Assembly (NCBI GenBank): GCA_037903355.1
Contig: JBAJFE010000042.1
Span: 2,306,001 to 2,370,000 of the forward strand
DNA length: 64,000 nt
Reading direction: 5' to 3'
DNA from: Trichuris trichiura
Lineage: Eukaryota > Nematoda > Enoplea > Trichinellida > Trichuridae
Below, one piece after another: positions 1 through 9,863 of this stretch. Numbering within the stretch: position 1 is the first letter of the stretch; every line of letters starts with the position of its first letter. The notes below the pieces were generated by a model. That model was given only the letters and a program-made list of their open reading frames with translations, made no database searches and had not been told where the DNA came from. The translations under genes were made by a program, and so were the position numbers.

Positions 1-44
1 AATGACTTGTTGCTATCATGTTGTTGAATGCGCTTTTGTTGTAG

Positions 45-2088
45 ACCACTCAGTTACCGTCGGGTCTTCATGTTGTAAGCTGCGATCGTGGTGAACCGCT
101 GAGTCACATTTCCTTGGTTTTCCATGCTGGCATACGATTCGAAAGTCCCAATTACCGAGGCGTCGTCCATCGTATGGTTACCTCCATTGGTTCGGTAACA
201 ATCACTTTTCGACGATTAATTGCGGATAGACTTGTTTCTATAACCTCCCTTTTGCAGCATACGAGCCGCATTTCAGCTATCAAGCTGAACTACGATCTAG
301 CTGCGTTGGGTGCCCATGTGAGATCAGAATTCAGTCGCGAGTTGCTTCGCTTCGACTTGACTTGCGTCAGAGACAGAGTGTATGTGTGTTTGCAATTCAA
401 AAGTTTCATATAATAAATTATTAGTTATCTGTTTTTTTTGTGATTACAACAAAGGGTCCTTCAGAAGATTGGCTTTGTAACCAACAAGCTTTCATGTTAG
501 CCCACTGCCAGTTCCTTAAAAAGGCAGCTTTGCTAATATTGTGTAGCAAGTGATGCTTTTAAAGCCATACAGATGCCTCCTCAACGCAAGGCTAACACTG
601 AGAAAGTTTCACAGGACGGATACCGTATATGTCCCGTATAGCGTTGAGTATCTTTTCTTGAAAAACTATGTCATTATTGGAGGTAGCTCAAGCTAAAGGT
701 GAAAAAGGTTAGCCAATTGAATTCTGATCGATTTTACGGGGAAAAAAGCTTGACTTAACGGCTCAGTAGCTCAGTCTCTTTCTTTCTTTCAGACCAGACG
801 CACTGCCGTACGTCAGCGAGATAGTTTGCAACACCAATTACGAAGACTGGTTCTTTGGCGAAACCAATGAGCAGATGGAAATCGAACGAGAATTAGCATT
901 CGAAAATCCGGCTGCGAGTGAGCTTTACTCTCTTCATGTAAATTAGCTTAAACTTTGTCAGTTTTAAGTTCTACATTGCGATCCATAGTTCACTTAGGTG
1001 CATAGTCCATGTAGTTTTTACGCGTTGGATAAACAGAAGCTTTTAGAGCTAGTGGAAATGCTCCATGGGGTCGCCTATCCAAGGTCGCGAATGGGTCATG
1101 GTTTGCTTTCCCCAAAGTGGATGATCGAAAGACACACCCCCGTTATGGTGAAACGATATATGGAAAAGAATCTTATCAGCAATGCTTCCATCCTTGTTGG
1201 ATCAGGCGTTGAACACGAAACGCTCGTGTCCTACGCGTCGGATCAACTTCCTCTTCCGCAGGGCGAACGACCATTGCCAATTGCTGCCCATTATGTCGGC
1301 GGAGAAAGAATGAAAGAGTACATGGATTCATCCGTGTTTGTCGTTATTGGTAACGAAGGGTTCAGGTAGGCGATTGGTTTAAACCTGTACAACAATCAGT
1401 GACGGCCGTTTCTAAGATAAAGGTCGTTGCAGCTGCAAGGACGTTTGTTCAGTGGCTGCCCAGTTGGTGTTCAGCTCCATTCTTGGCAGTACGGGCGCCC
1501 ATGGTTACCATTCCATACCGACGCCTCGTTTTCAACGTTCTGTTGCTGCGGATGCCCTCTATCCCATTCATGTAAAGCGCGTACTTTTTCGAAAGAAACT
1601 TTTTATTATTCATTTCCATTTATAGGCAAGCTGCTTCAATTATTTCTATTCGGATACTGGCCTTTTCGGCATGTACGTCCGTACATGTCCCGAAGACTTG
1701 GGATCGGTTTTAAAAGCAGCAGTCCGCGAAGTGAGACGAGTAGCCCAAGGCCACGTCAGCGAAGAAGACATAAAAGGCGCCAAGGATGCCGCAAAACGAA
1801 CGTTAATTATGGAAAGGGGCTTGCGGCACTATGTTTCAAATGACGTTCCAGCCCAAGTGCTTCTCGGGAACGGAAAGGCGATTGATATCGAAGAAATTTG
1901 CGTTATGATTGACAATGTTTCCCCTAACGATTTACACGAGGTAATATCTTTCCTTATTACCTCAATGTACTTGTCAGCGGGTGTGCATTTTTCAGGTTGG
2001 CAAGAAGGTGACAAAAAATAGGTTTTCGCTAGCCGTACTTGGCAATTCTGAGAAACTCTCCCACGCAGCTGATTTATTGGAAGCATAA
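45..2088 (+). CDS. UQCRC2: Cytochrome b-c1 complex core protein 2 (UQCRC2-like), 5' end outside window
   Basis: Core protein 2 is a non-catalytic, M16-peptidase-like subunit of mitochondrial complex III on the matrix side. I assemble seven exons with matching phases: 45-194, 258-379, 793-937, 998-1365 (a start at 1037 is also in phase), 1433-1571, 1626-1940 and 1996-2088, about 443 codons ending in TAA. Seen: the first exon opens TTQLPSGLHVVSC after a TTGTAG acceptor, where the mature core protein begins, so the mitochondrial presequence exon must lie left of the window. Later blocks are FHAGIRFESPNYRG, HYVGGERMKE and YFYSDTGLFGMYV. The HxxEH zinc motif of active processing peptidases is replaced (VVHRMVTS), which argues for a core protein rather than MPP-beta. 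MPP-alpha is the main alternative, but the YVGGE and YSDTGLFG blocks fit core 2 better. Introns are 55-66 nt except one of 413 nt. The MSP-domain gene follows about 640 bp downstream on the same strand. Confidence 0.85.
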
Positions 2089-2724
2089 ATTACGAGTGGG
2101 AAAAGTTAGCTGCATTTTAAAAGACTGCGTAGGCGCAACTCAAAGTCTCGTCATTCAAACATTCAAATTCTACAGTAGTTTTTGTGACGATTTTCATGTA
2201 AGGTTTATTTACTGATGAAATAATGTCACTCGGTAAAGGTAGTTTTCGTAATAAATAAAATTTTTGTCTGCCAGCCGCGCGAATTTATTTTGTTTGCTCT
2301 TCCGTCCTCATCAATCCCGAAAAGTTCTGCCTGTTGAATTTAGATGAACCATTTTTCCGCAACAGTTTCTTACGCATATTGTCAAATTGCTTGATTCCTT
2401 AAGTGAGGCGTCTTCTCGTAAAGGGAGCCGCACCTTTACATTACGAAAATGTGTTTTCAAATTTCGTTTTTAAAAAGGTTACTCCTTCCTGATGTGCTGT
2501 CGCGGGTTTTTATATTGGGCGGTAAACGCGCTAGCGACGTTTTAAATTCCGCTAAGTTAGTTTTGCTTCTTTAAAATGCCGTACTTTAAATATTCTGTAC
2601 ACCTGCTATATTTATTTCTGAATTGCCGTTACAATTATTTTCTTATCGACGACCAACTGGTTCTTCCGCTCGTTGCGGGTAGCTAACGGCTTGCTTTGAC
2701 AAGCTTATGTTGTGACGTTTCGAA
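2089..2724. other. Intergenic, no feature seen
   Basis: This stretch separates the core protein 2 stop from the MSP-domain gene. It is AT-rich. An AATAAA at about 2254-2260 could be the polyadenylation signal of the upstream gene. I see no repeat or coding frame here. Confidence 0.4.
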
Positions 2725-3225
2725 ATGTGCGACCACGTAATACTGCAAGATGTTTTCGCGGACCCGTTGGTTTGGCGACTGAGAAGTACCAATGGTCAAT
2801 ACTACGTCAAACGAATTCATCTGGACAACAAAGCAAAGGAGAGCATAACATTTTATTTGCACAGTTCCAACACAAGTCGAGTGTTTCCTTATCCCAAGTA
2901 CGGCATTTTGCCTCCGGAAAGTCAGCGTTACGTCAGGGTCAAAGTTGGTGGCTTTAGCGCGCCGACGCCTTGCAAGGAATATGTTGTAGTTGCGTTCGCT
3001 GTGGTACCTAAGAATGCCAACTACAAAACTGCCGGGCAGTTGTGGTCAGGGTTCGACCAACCATTATTAGTTAGGAAAACTTTTACGGTACAATTTCTAT
3101 ACGAGCCAGAGAATGTAAGCTGCACGAAAAGCCTTCTTGAGGACCCGTACGGATTGCAAACACCGTCTTCTCATTTCGACAGCGACGAGGAATCAAAGGA
3201 AGACAGTGATAATTTAGAAAAATAA
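2725..3225 (+). CDS. MSP-domain protein with acidic C-terminal tail
   Basis: Intronless frame of 166 residues starting at the ATG of MCDHVILQDVFADP. Residues about 8-125 fit the immunoglobulin-like fold of the major sperm protein/VAP family: an RSTNG turn, strands ending in YPKYGILPPESQRYVRVKV, and a late strand around KTFTVQFLYEP. The last 25 or so residues are strongly acidic and serine-rich (SDEESKEDSDN). No transmembrane anchor is present, so it is not a standard VAP protein, and the acidic tail is absent from the 126-127-residue sperm cytoskeletal MSPs. Family knowledge suggests a cytosolic adaptor or cytoskeletal role; the exact function is not known from sequence. A TTG-initiated overlapping frame at 2712-2957 is a shadow. 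Confidence 0.7.
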   Translation: MCDHVILQDVFADPLVWRLRSTNGQYYVKRIHLDNKAKESITFYLHSSNTSRVFPYPKYGILPPESQRYVRVKVGGFSAPTPCKEYVVVAFAVVPKNANYKTAGQLWSGFDQPLLVRKTFTVQFLYEPENVSCTKSLLEDPYGLQTPSSHFDSDEESKEDSDNLEK

Positions 3226-3960
3226 TATGCTCGAATTTGTTGTAGAAACGGGCAGTGCATTCTTAGAAATCAAGAACTGAAGTTTAGTAAAATATTTAAG
3301 TTGCGCTAACTCTGTTTTTGCTTTCCGTTTCTTTACTCCTTTGCAGAGAGTATATTAACAGTCGTAAGCGGATGGACCAGTTAACATGGGGACGTTCCTG
3401 TTTGCCAGAGCTTAGTCGACGGCTACAGTTCAAGAATCCAATATCTTGAAAAGTGCTAGAAACAAATCTTGTGATTTCAAAGTTTGAAAAGGATTAAAGA
3501 TTTCTTTCTCCGATAAGTAATGTTTCCATTTTGAGGAAAAAAGTCTGATAAATGATTGCGTTTTTGGCGTGTTCTGTTCCCCGGTTATACCCTATTATTT
3601 ACTGAACATGTTTTTCATATTGAGCATAAACCAGAGACAAATTCAAGTGCCTTTCCTATTCCAAGCAAGTTGCTGTTGTTCCTTATAGATTTCTCTGAAA
3701 ATGGGCGTTAACATTTGTGCAAACTGTTTTTCTATTAATATTGGTAGTAAGTTCAAAATTTTGCATAGTCTTTTTGAACCAAAAACGCTGGTATCAACTC
3801 GACATCATTTTTAAATGCATTATTGGCATCCAGCGGCGATTTAAATTGATTATACGTTGATCCCGCTTCGTGCAGTGTTTTCTCAAGGTTTTTAGAGGCC
3901 AAGTAAGCGTCGCGCAAAAGAATGTTGAGTCGATATGGTTCCGTAGCAAAAAATTAGTCA
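3226..3960. other. Intergenic between MSP-domain gene and PLE1
   Basis: AT-rich. I see no coding frame or clear repeat before the target duplication of PLE1 at 3961. Confidence 0.35.
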
Positions 3961-4043
3961 TACGGTAAAATGATTTTGGCTTCCTTTTTGTACGGATTTT
4001 CTATGTCCCGTTGAAAAAAAACTTTTATTAATAAACTGTCCGT

Positions 4044-4076
4044 AGCTTTCGGGTCCGAACTTGACCCGTCATCAGC
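4044..4076 (-). ncRNA. Hammerhead ribozyme core of PLE1
   Basis: The minus strand reads GCTGATGACGGGTC, a 7-nt loop, then GACCCGAAAGCT. This gives the invariant CUGAUGA, a perfectly paired stem II and GAAA, as in type I hammerheads already known from Penelope-like elements. It lies 140 bp 3' of the RT stop. Stem III and the cleavage triplet are not evident locally. UACGGA just after the core could pair with UCCGUA about 50 nt further on, closing a large stem III. Confidence 0.65.
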
Positions 4077-4213
4077 GGTCTAAGGATTGACTTATGAATA
4101 AAGTGCATGAGTGACGTACAAAGTGTAATAGCTGTTTAAATGCGAGTGTTTAAAGTGGGCCTTGTAGTTCTTTTCTCTTTGTCTGTCAGCAGTTCGAGCA
4201 GGTGTATCCAATT

Positions 4214-5680
4214 TTAGTTGAGCGAGCAACAATTCGAGCGGGTTACAATATTCGTCCATATTTCATTTATTTCCGCTCCTTTATCTCGGTTGTAGGTTGT
4301 GTTGTTTCTAATATACAGAGCTTCCTTAATTTTTCGTAAGCGTGCATTCTTTTCATAACATAAAACTTTTGCGCCAAGGCTTAGATTGCAATGTGATGCG
4401 TGTTCCACAACAGCTGAGGCTAGTATTGCTTTCTCCGTGGTGATCCTTGGGTCTGATATTGGTCTTCCACGTTGTCTTGTGTGGTTGTTGCCGTTGCTGA
4501 GAATGTTTTTAGCGTTGTTATAAGTGGTTAACCCCTTTATGTGCTCATTGAATCTATGTTCGAGGGCGTTGCCCGTTTCCCCAATGTACACTCCTGAACA
4601 GGGACATTCGATTGCGTAGACTAATCCTGTCCTTTTGTTTTTTGGGATTTTCGTTTTGTCCTTCCGGAGAATTGTCCTGAGGTTGAGGAAGTCTTTGAAA
4701 AAGACTCGGAACCCTAACCGTTTTCCTAACTGGACAATCTTTTCTCCTAGTCCTGCCACATAGGGGATAACTAAGCGTATATCAAGCAAATTACTTAGTT
4801 GCCGTGATTCCTGGTTGCGCAGCTTTTGCTTGAATACTTGGTCAATAAAAGATTTCGGGTAGTCATTTTTGTAGAATGTTTTTCTAATGTAGTTGAATTC
4901 CGATCGGAGAAATTCTGGATCACATAAATTGATTGCTCTGTTAATCATTCCCGAGAGGATTCCGCGCATTACTGAGCGTGGATGGTGCGATGAGAAATTA
5001 AGATATTGGTCAGTGTGTGTTGGTTTTCTGTAAACTCTGGTTTTTAGTCCTTGATTAGTGCGAATAATCAGTGTGTCAAGGAAGGGGAGGGTTCGGTTTG
5101 ATTCTTTCTCCATTGTAAAAACGATTTGATTGGGGCATACGCTGTTAAGAAATTCTAGAAACTGTTCTTCCTTTCCATTTTTGATAATTACGAAGATGTC
5201 ATCTACGTATCTTTTGAATAGTCGTGGGGCTATTTGCCTATCTACCGTTTTCAACATTTGCCTTTCAAAACTCTCCATGAATATTTCGGCCAGGATAGGA
5301 GATAGTGGGTTGCCCATAGGGACACCGTTAGATTGTTTGTAGAACTTATTATCAAACATGAAGTAATTGCTTTCTTGCATACAGAATGATACCAACTTGA
5401 CAATGTGGAAAGGATTTAACTTGGTTCTGGTGAACAAATTTGTGTCTGTATTGAGGAGATTGTATAGTGTATCGAGAGTTTTCGAAATCGGAATGCTAGT
5501 GAATAAATCTTTTACATCGTAGCTAACTAAGATTTCGTCCGGTTCTAGATGGTATTCTCGTATTTCGTTGACGAAGGTGTTACCATTTTTGACGAAGGAC
5601 GGTTCTTTGCCAGCTAGTGGTTTGATCACCTTTTTCAAATATCGGCTGAGCTCACTTGTGGTGCTGTTAATTGTGGAATG
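4214..5680 (-). pseudogene. Penelope-like RT + GIY-YIG polyprotein, 5'-truncated
   Basis: About 485 codons remain, without internal stops. The frame begins within the inverted repeat (INSTTSELSRYLKK) and lacks the N-terminal third that PLE2 still shows. RT motifs: SYDVKDLFTSIP (catalytic Asp, about residue 41 counted from 5638), NGVPMGNPLSPILAE (about 105-120), and catalytic YVDDIF (about 145). The C-terminal GIY-YIG endonuclease is at about 340-375: VYAIECPCSGVYIGETG with the Arg of HRFNEH. It ends in the NRDKGAEINEIWTNI block typical of the family. The intact frame suggests a recent insertion, but the missing N-terminal RT segment means it is unlikely to be autonomous. No real start codon is visible; the first in-frame candidates are not ATG. 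Confidence 0.85.
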
Positions 5681-5723
5681 ACAATTAACAGCACCACAAG
5701 TGAGCTCAGCCGATATTTGAAAA
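5632..5723. repeat. Perfect 43-bp inverted repeat at the PLE1 5' junction
   Basis: The arms 5632-5674 and 5681-5723 are exact reverse complements separated by GGAATG. Both arms are PLE coding sequence (INSTTSELSRYLK region), so this is a fold-back junction made during element synthesis and not a host feature. Confidence 0.95.
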
Positions 5724-5800
5724 TCCGTACAAAAAGGAAGCCAAAAAATGAAATTATTTGGTCGCGTACGAAGACACTACATCTTCAGTACGGTAAAATG

Positions 5801-6469
5801 TTCCTTGAAAATCATGTGTAACTTGGAGATCCTCAAATTTGGCTTTACCGTAATGATGTCGATTGTAATCTCGCAAATTTTACTAGTTTTTAAACTGTTG
5901 CCACAAATGCATATATTTTCACCTTTTTTAACGGCAGTAATTTGTTTGGATCTTTAGTTATTTACCCACACAATCCTACCGTTGACCTTTCATGATGCTC
6001 AGGTGCGATTATCCGTCCGCGAGCTCTTCTATCAGCCTGCAATGATCTATCCTAAAGGCAAAATTTACGCTTACGTCTATGCTTAGGCAATGCAAGAACA
6101 ATATTGGAGCCACGTTTTTTCTTTTGCTGCTTCAAACATTACTCTTATGTTTATGCTTGTGCTTAGATAACGGCAGAATAGGGCGGTAAAAAAGACATTC
6201 GGTCCATTAAAGCTTACGACAGCAAGCTGTAGATCTAGCTAGCGCTGATCTGCCGATTAGGTGGCAAATTCACAAGCTGCATGCAATCTCACTGTCATAC
6301 CGTACCTTCCTGTACTTGAAAATCGTTTACTTTTCGTTTCGTACGGATCCTTTTCCTAAAAGAAGCTCGCGAATGGCGAATATTAGTCTGTAACGCTTAA
6401 AGCAGGGCGAACACTGTAAGCTGACTTCTTTTTTTGGTAGCTTTTTTGCGTCCAGATTCCGAGGCGATA
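5801..6469. other. Intergenic, importin-13 upstream region
   Basis: Non-coding. Two similar runs around GCTTACGTCTATGCTTAGGC (about 6070) and ATGTTTATGCTTGTGCTTAG (about 6150) look like a decayed short repeat. Just before the importin start there are pyrimidine-AG sequences (about 6430-6455) that could be a splice or trans-splice acceptor. Nothing else is supported. Confidence 0.3.
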
Positions 6470-9214
6470 ATGTCGTGCAGCAAGGAGGATGTAGAGGCGG
6501 CAATTCAGCAATTTTACAGTTCCGTCGATCCGTCGGTGCGAAAGGAGGCTCACAACTTTCTTCTCGCCGTCCAGTCCGATCCCGCGGCATTGCAGACGGT
6601 GGTGCAGCTTTTGTCGCAGCGATGCGACCCTCGAACGCATTTTTTTGCCACGAACTGTTTATGCATTATATTGCGCTCCCATTGGATATGCGACGAGATG
6701 GATGTTCACTTGCTAGCTTTAAAAAATGCCCTGCTTGAATTCAGCGCTTGGCAAGTGCCGCAGTATGTTCACAACCGCGTATTGCACGCTTTATCCTTGT
6801 GCATCCTTCGCTCAATGCCGGATATCTGGCCTGATCCGCTTCAAGAGCTTTTGCAGCAGCAAACAAGCTGGCAGATTGCTGATGTTTTCGACATAGCGGC
6901 AGCTCTGCCGGAAGAATTTATGTCCTATTCTTGTCAACCAGAACGTCGTTGCATTGTTCGCGGTGAACTGCTTAAAATGGAGCCACGCGTGCTAAAAATG
7001 CTTCTAGAATTCTTCTCCTTACCAGGGGCCATCGGCGAAACGTACGTTACGGAGAAAGCGCTGAACTGCGCCACCGAATGGGTCCAGTTTACGACCAACC
7101 TGGAGGCATGGATTACTGTAATCCAGTGCTGCTTTTCCTGCGCTGACAACGAGCGCCTTATCGCGGCAATAGGTTCGTTCTTTGCCGTTTTGGTAAAGCA
7201 TCCAAAGCTGGACCAGTACCCTTCGTTGTTAAAGCTACTTTTCGAGTATGCTGGCAAGTTAAGATCCGCCTTTCTGCTTGAGCAGGTTGAAATAAGCAAG
7301 GATACCCCGACAGCGTGGGAGACGATCAACATGATCGTCACCCTTTCCGAGCGACATAGTGGTTTCATGCTGCGCTACCTCTCGGAACCTTGCGTGGCTG
7401 ACACTTTAGAAACTTTGCTAAAAGTTACTGAAGCACCTGGAGCGTATCCGTTGGACGAGCGCGTAAGCGTGATAGCGCACGAATTTTGGTTTGCCTTTTA
7501 CTCCGACGTAGTCGAGCATAATGCCTATAGGAAAGCTAGGTGGTGGCCCGACGTACAAGGAGTTTTTCTGCGGTTGTTCAGAGCTCTGATGCGTAAAGCA
7601 AGACTCAGCGAACAGTTGTTGTCGATTTCGGATACGGAATGCAAAGAAGACTTCAAAGCTTATCGAGAAAGCTGCAAGGACAATCTCACCGCATGCTATA
7701 TGCTTCTCGGCGATGTATTATGTCAGGAGTTGTTAGCCCATTGTCAGCTGCTGTTAAGCAATTCCAAGATTGCAGCTTCCGAACAATGGGAAGATGTTGA
7801 ATGTATTCTCTTCTTTTTTCAATCCATTGCCGATATAGTCAACTGTGAGAAAGCCAAAGGTGTAGTTACCTTCCTCCAACATACCCTTCCTGCCCTGCCT
7901 CGGTCGAATGTCTACGTTCTGAACGCAATGTGCCAAACGATAAAATCTCTTACTTCTGTAATTGAGCATTATAATTTGTATTCGCGTCTTGTTGAAATTA
8001 TTCTTGACGGTTTGTCGTCTGTTCAAACTCTGGACAAGGCGTTGGCAGCTGTAATGGAGATCACCGAATCGAAGAGTTCTTCCACTTCGGCCGTTGCCTC
8101 TGTAGTTGAATCGCGTTTGGCTCAATATTTGGAAAATCGAGAGATCCCATCCGATATCTACCTTCGATTGTTGACTTGCTATGGTCGGATATTGTCCTTT
8201 AAGGAACCCAGCGTTGGCTTGCCCGCATTGGGAAAGGCGCTTTCACCGCATATGGAACGCCTGCAAGCCGTTTGTAAAGGCGAACTTTCATTCTCCAAGG
8301 CTGAAGTATTATTTGAAATTGATTGCGTGATTCATCAGATCAAAGCGTTGGCATCGTGTTTGGTTGAAGGGCAGCATAAAGCGGTCGCTGTATCGTGGAC
8401 GCTCGAGTTTGTCATTCCACTTTGCGATCTGTTGAAACCCCTTTACGAAGTTAGCGGGTCGGACGGTGAGGTGGCGGCAAGTATATCCGCTCTGGCAAAC
8501 ACATTGCTGTTGGCATTGAAGTGCGACGCCATGCCGCTGCTCCATTCATTCGTCACTATTGTTCAGCTTCTGTTCCCGCCTCACACTTGCGTTTTCCCGT
8601 TCATGAGGAACGTCTTTATTTTGTTTTCAAACCATCCCGAATGCAGGGAATCGCTGCTTTACGTTTTCAGCTATCTGACAGCCAACGTTGCAGCCAGTTT
8701 AAGCACCGCTGACGCTATTGACCTTCTGGAAATGTACTTGACGTTTGCCATTGGTGTTTGCCAGAAATGCAGATCCAAAACCGGAAGTCACAATAACCTT
8801 TTGGCCACATCCGGTGCTGACCTGTCGGTTTCGGTTCGTCTAGCCGCGGTTGCAATTAGTTTCAATGAAATTGGATTGATCAGATTGGCGTCACGTTTTC
8901 TCTCCGTTTTACTCAAGGTTTTCGGCGAGGACGTTCTCGGACCGTTGTTAACCGAACATGGTCACGCTATTGCGGTGCAGTGCTTTGAACGGCTCCGAAA
9001 AGAACCGCTGGCTTACTGCGTCGAGTATCTGTGCGACATACTATTTCCGTTGACTCGCGAATATGCGACATTTCTTGGGCCCTTCTTCCGAGACTTGCCA
9101 AAGGATGAGTACGTATCCATTATGTTTGCAGAAATGTCCAACAAACGTCGGTTTGTTGAGGCGGCCAAAAGGTTCAATATGCATTGCCGTCAAGCGGAAG
9201 CGCGTGTTGCGTGA
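6470..9214 (+). CDS. IPO13: Importin-13 (importin-beta family nuclear transport receptor)
   Basis: Single-exon gene of 914 residues from ATG 6470 (MSCSKEDVEAAIQQFY), close to human importin-13 (963). The frame is open upstream to 6434 but offers no ATG there. Importin-13 is a Ran-regulated HEAT-repeat carrier that imports cargo such as the Mago-Y14 exon junction pair and exports eIF1A. Seen: an N-terminal segment matching the importin-beta/Crm1 region (HFFATNCLCIILRSHW), MPDIWPDP near residue 120, EFWFAFYSDVVEHN, WEDVECILFFFQSIADIV (in IPO13: ...ALLYGFQSIAETI), and a terminus with VSIMFAEMSNKRRFVEAAK that matches the IPO13 end (NKRR..EM). These blocks favour IPO13 over exportin-T and transportin-3. 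A 2.7-kb intronless coding region stands out beside the intron-rich SEC6 and septin genes. Confidence 0.85.
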   Translation: MSCSKEDVEAAIQQFYSSVDPSVRKEAHNFLLAVQSDPAALQTVVQLLSQRCDPRTHFFATNCLCIILRSHWICDEMDVHLLALKNALLEFSAWQVPQYVHNRVLHALSLCILRSMPDIWPDPLQELLQQQTSWQIADVFDIAAALPEEFMSYSCQPERRCIVRGELLKMEPRVLKMLLEFFSLPGAIGETYVTEKALNCATEWVQFTTNLEAWITVIQCCFSCADNERLIAAIGSFFAVLVKHPKLDQYPSLLKLLFEYAGKLRSAFLLEQVEISKDTPTAWETINMIVTLSERHSGFMLRYLSEPCVADTLETLLKVTEAPGAYPLDERVSVIAHEFWFAFYSDVVEHNAYRKARWWPDVQGVFLRLFRALMRKARLSEQLLSISDTECKEDFKAYRESCKDNLTACYMLLGDVLCQELLAHCQLLLSNSKIAASEQWEDVECILFFFQSIADIVNCEKAKGVVTFLQHTLPALPRSNVYVLNAMCQTIKSLTSVIEHYNLYSRLVEIILDGLSSVQTLDKALAAVMEITESKSSSTSAVASVVESRLAQYLENREIPSDIYLRLLTCYGRILSFKEPSVGLPALGKALSPHMERLQAVCKGELSFSKAEVLFEIDCVIHQIKALASCLVEGQHKAVAVSWTLEFVIPLCDLLKPLYEVSGSDGEVAASISALANTLLLALKCDAMPLLHSFVTIVQLLFPPHTCVFPFMRNVFILFSNHPECRESLLYVFSYLTANVAASLSTADAIDLLEMYLTFAIGVCQKCRSKTGSHNNLLATSGADLSVSVRLAAVAISFNEIGLIRLASRFLSVLLKVFGEDVLGPLLTEHGHAIAVQCFERLRKEPLAYCVEYLCDILFPLTREYATFLGPFFRDLPKDEYVSIMFAEMSNKRRFVEAAKRFNMHCRQAEARVA

Positions 9215-9737
9215 TGCAGTTTCAAGCTGCCCGGTGTCAACAGGACGCTGTTTTGAAATTTTATTGTTTTCAAGAATAATAAAGTTGTTGTCATACCTGC
9301 TTTTCACTGTGTCGTTATACTTCAAACTACAATCTCCCTACGTTAGGTCCATCGAAGCGACGAGAACCGTAAGAACCAGAATATCCAACTAAAGTGGAGG
9401 TCGTACGGCAATTTTAAAAGTATGATTTTCAGGTAATCGTCATTTTCAGCTAAACTTTTGGCCGATACAAAGGATTCAACGTGAAAGAAGGATCACTAAT
9501 TTTGAAATGGCAGAATCGTACGTTTTGCTCTGCAACATGTTGGTCGAATGACTATACTTTGCTTTTTGAAGGAGCGAAATAAGTATACTTGCTCCCAGGT
9601 CAAATTTACGCTAAGCCTTTTACAGTATTGGAAACGACTTTAGCCACTTCTCGCCACTGAAACTTTTGCATGAAAGTTTTTTCATCCTTTCATCTGCATC
9701 GTAATTGATCCGATGAAGCAGTTGTCCTATTTAGCGT
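9215..9737. other. Intergenic, importin-13 3' flank
   Basis: Contains a likely polyadenylation signal (AATAAA about 9278). No other gene is seen up to the target duplication of PLE2 at 9738. Confidence 0.4.
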
Positions 9738-9863
9738 AAGAATGGAGAATTTCCATCACTACTTCATACGGTATGTATTCTTGCCCGTTGATGGGTTCTG
9801 AAATTAAACCGAAGCAAATGCCCTACCAACGGATGGATGAGCAATTATTAAGGAAAAATCACA

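Larger units (their letters stand above)
3973..5788 (-). mobile_element. PLE1: 5'-truncated Penelope-like retroelement with target duplication
   Basis: The insertion is bounded by identical 12-bp direct repeats TACGGTAAAATG at 3961-3972 and 5789-5800. Read on the minus strand, the 3' end carries a hammerhead core (4044-4076) and then a tail with CAACGGGACATAG and AAAATCCGTAC. The coding part (RT plus GIY-YIG) is truncated at its 5' side and joined to an inverted fragment at 5632-5723. The outer 5' end contains an inverted copy of the tail (5721-5749 against 3975-4003) and then a block resembling GGTCCCGTACCAAGAAGTT, which also ends the palindromic insertions at 33.5 and 38.3 kb. Inverted 5' pieces are typical of Penelope integration. 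Confidence 0.8.

Noticed and set aside
5130..5342. Plus-strand 70-codon frame
   Set aside because: Antisense shadow of the PLE1 RT catalytic region; the similar frame at 56529-56894 helped locate the decayed PLE there.
6434..9214. Annotation as exportin-T or transportin-3
   Set aside because: The middle FQSIADIV block and the C-terminal NKRRFVEAAK block fit importin-13 better; exportin-T is a longer, differently organised protein.
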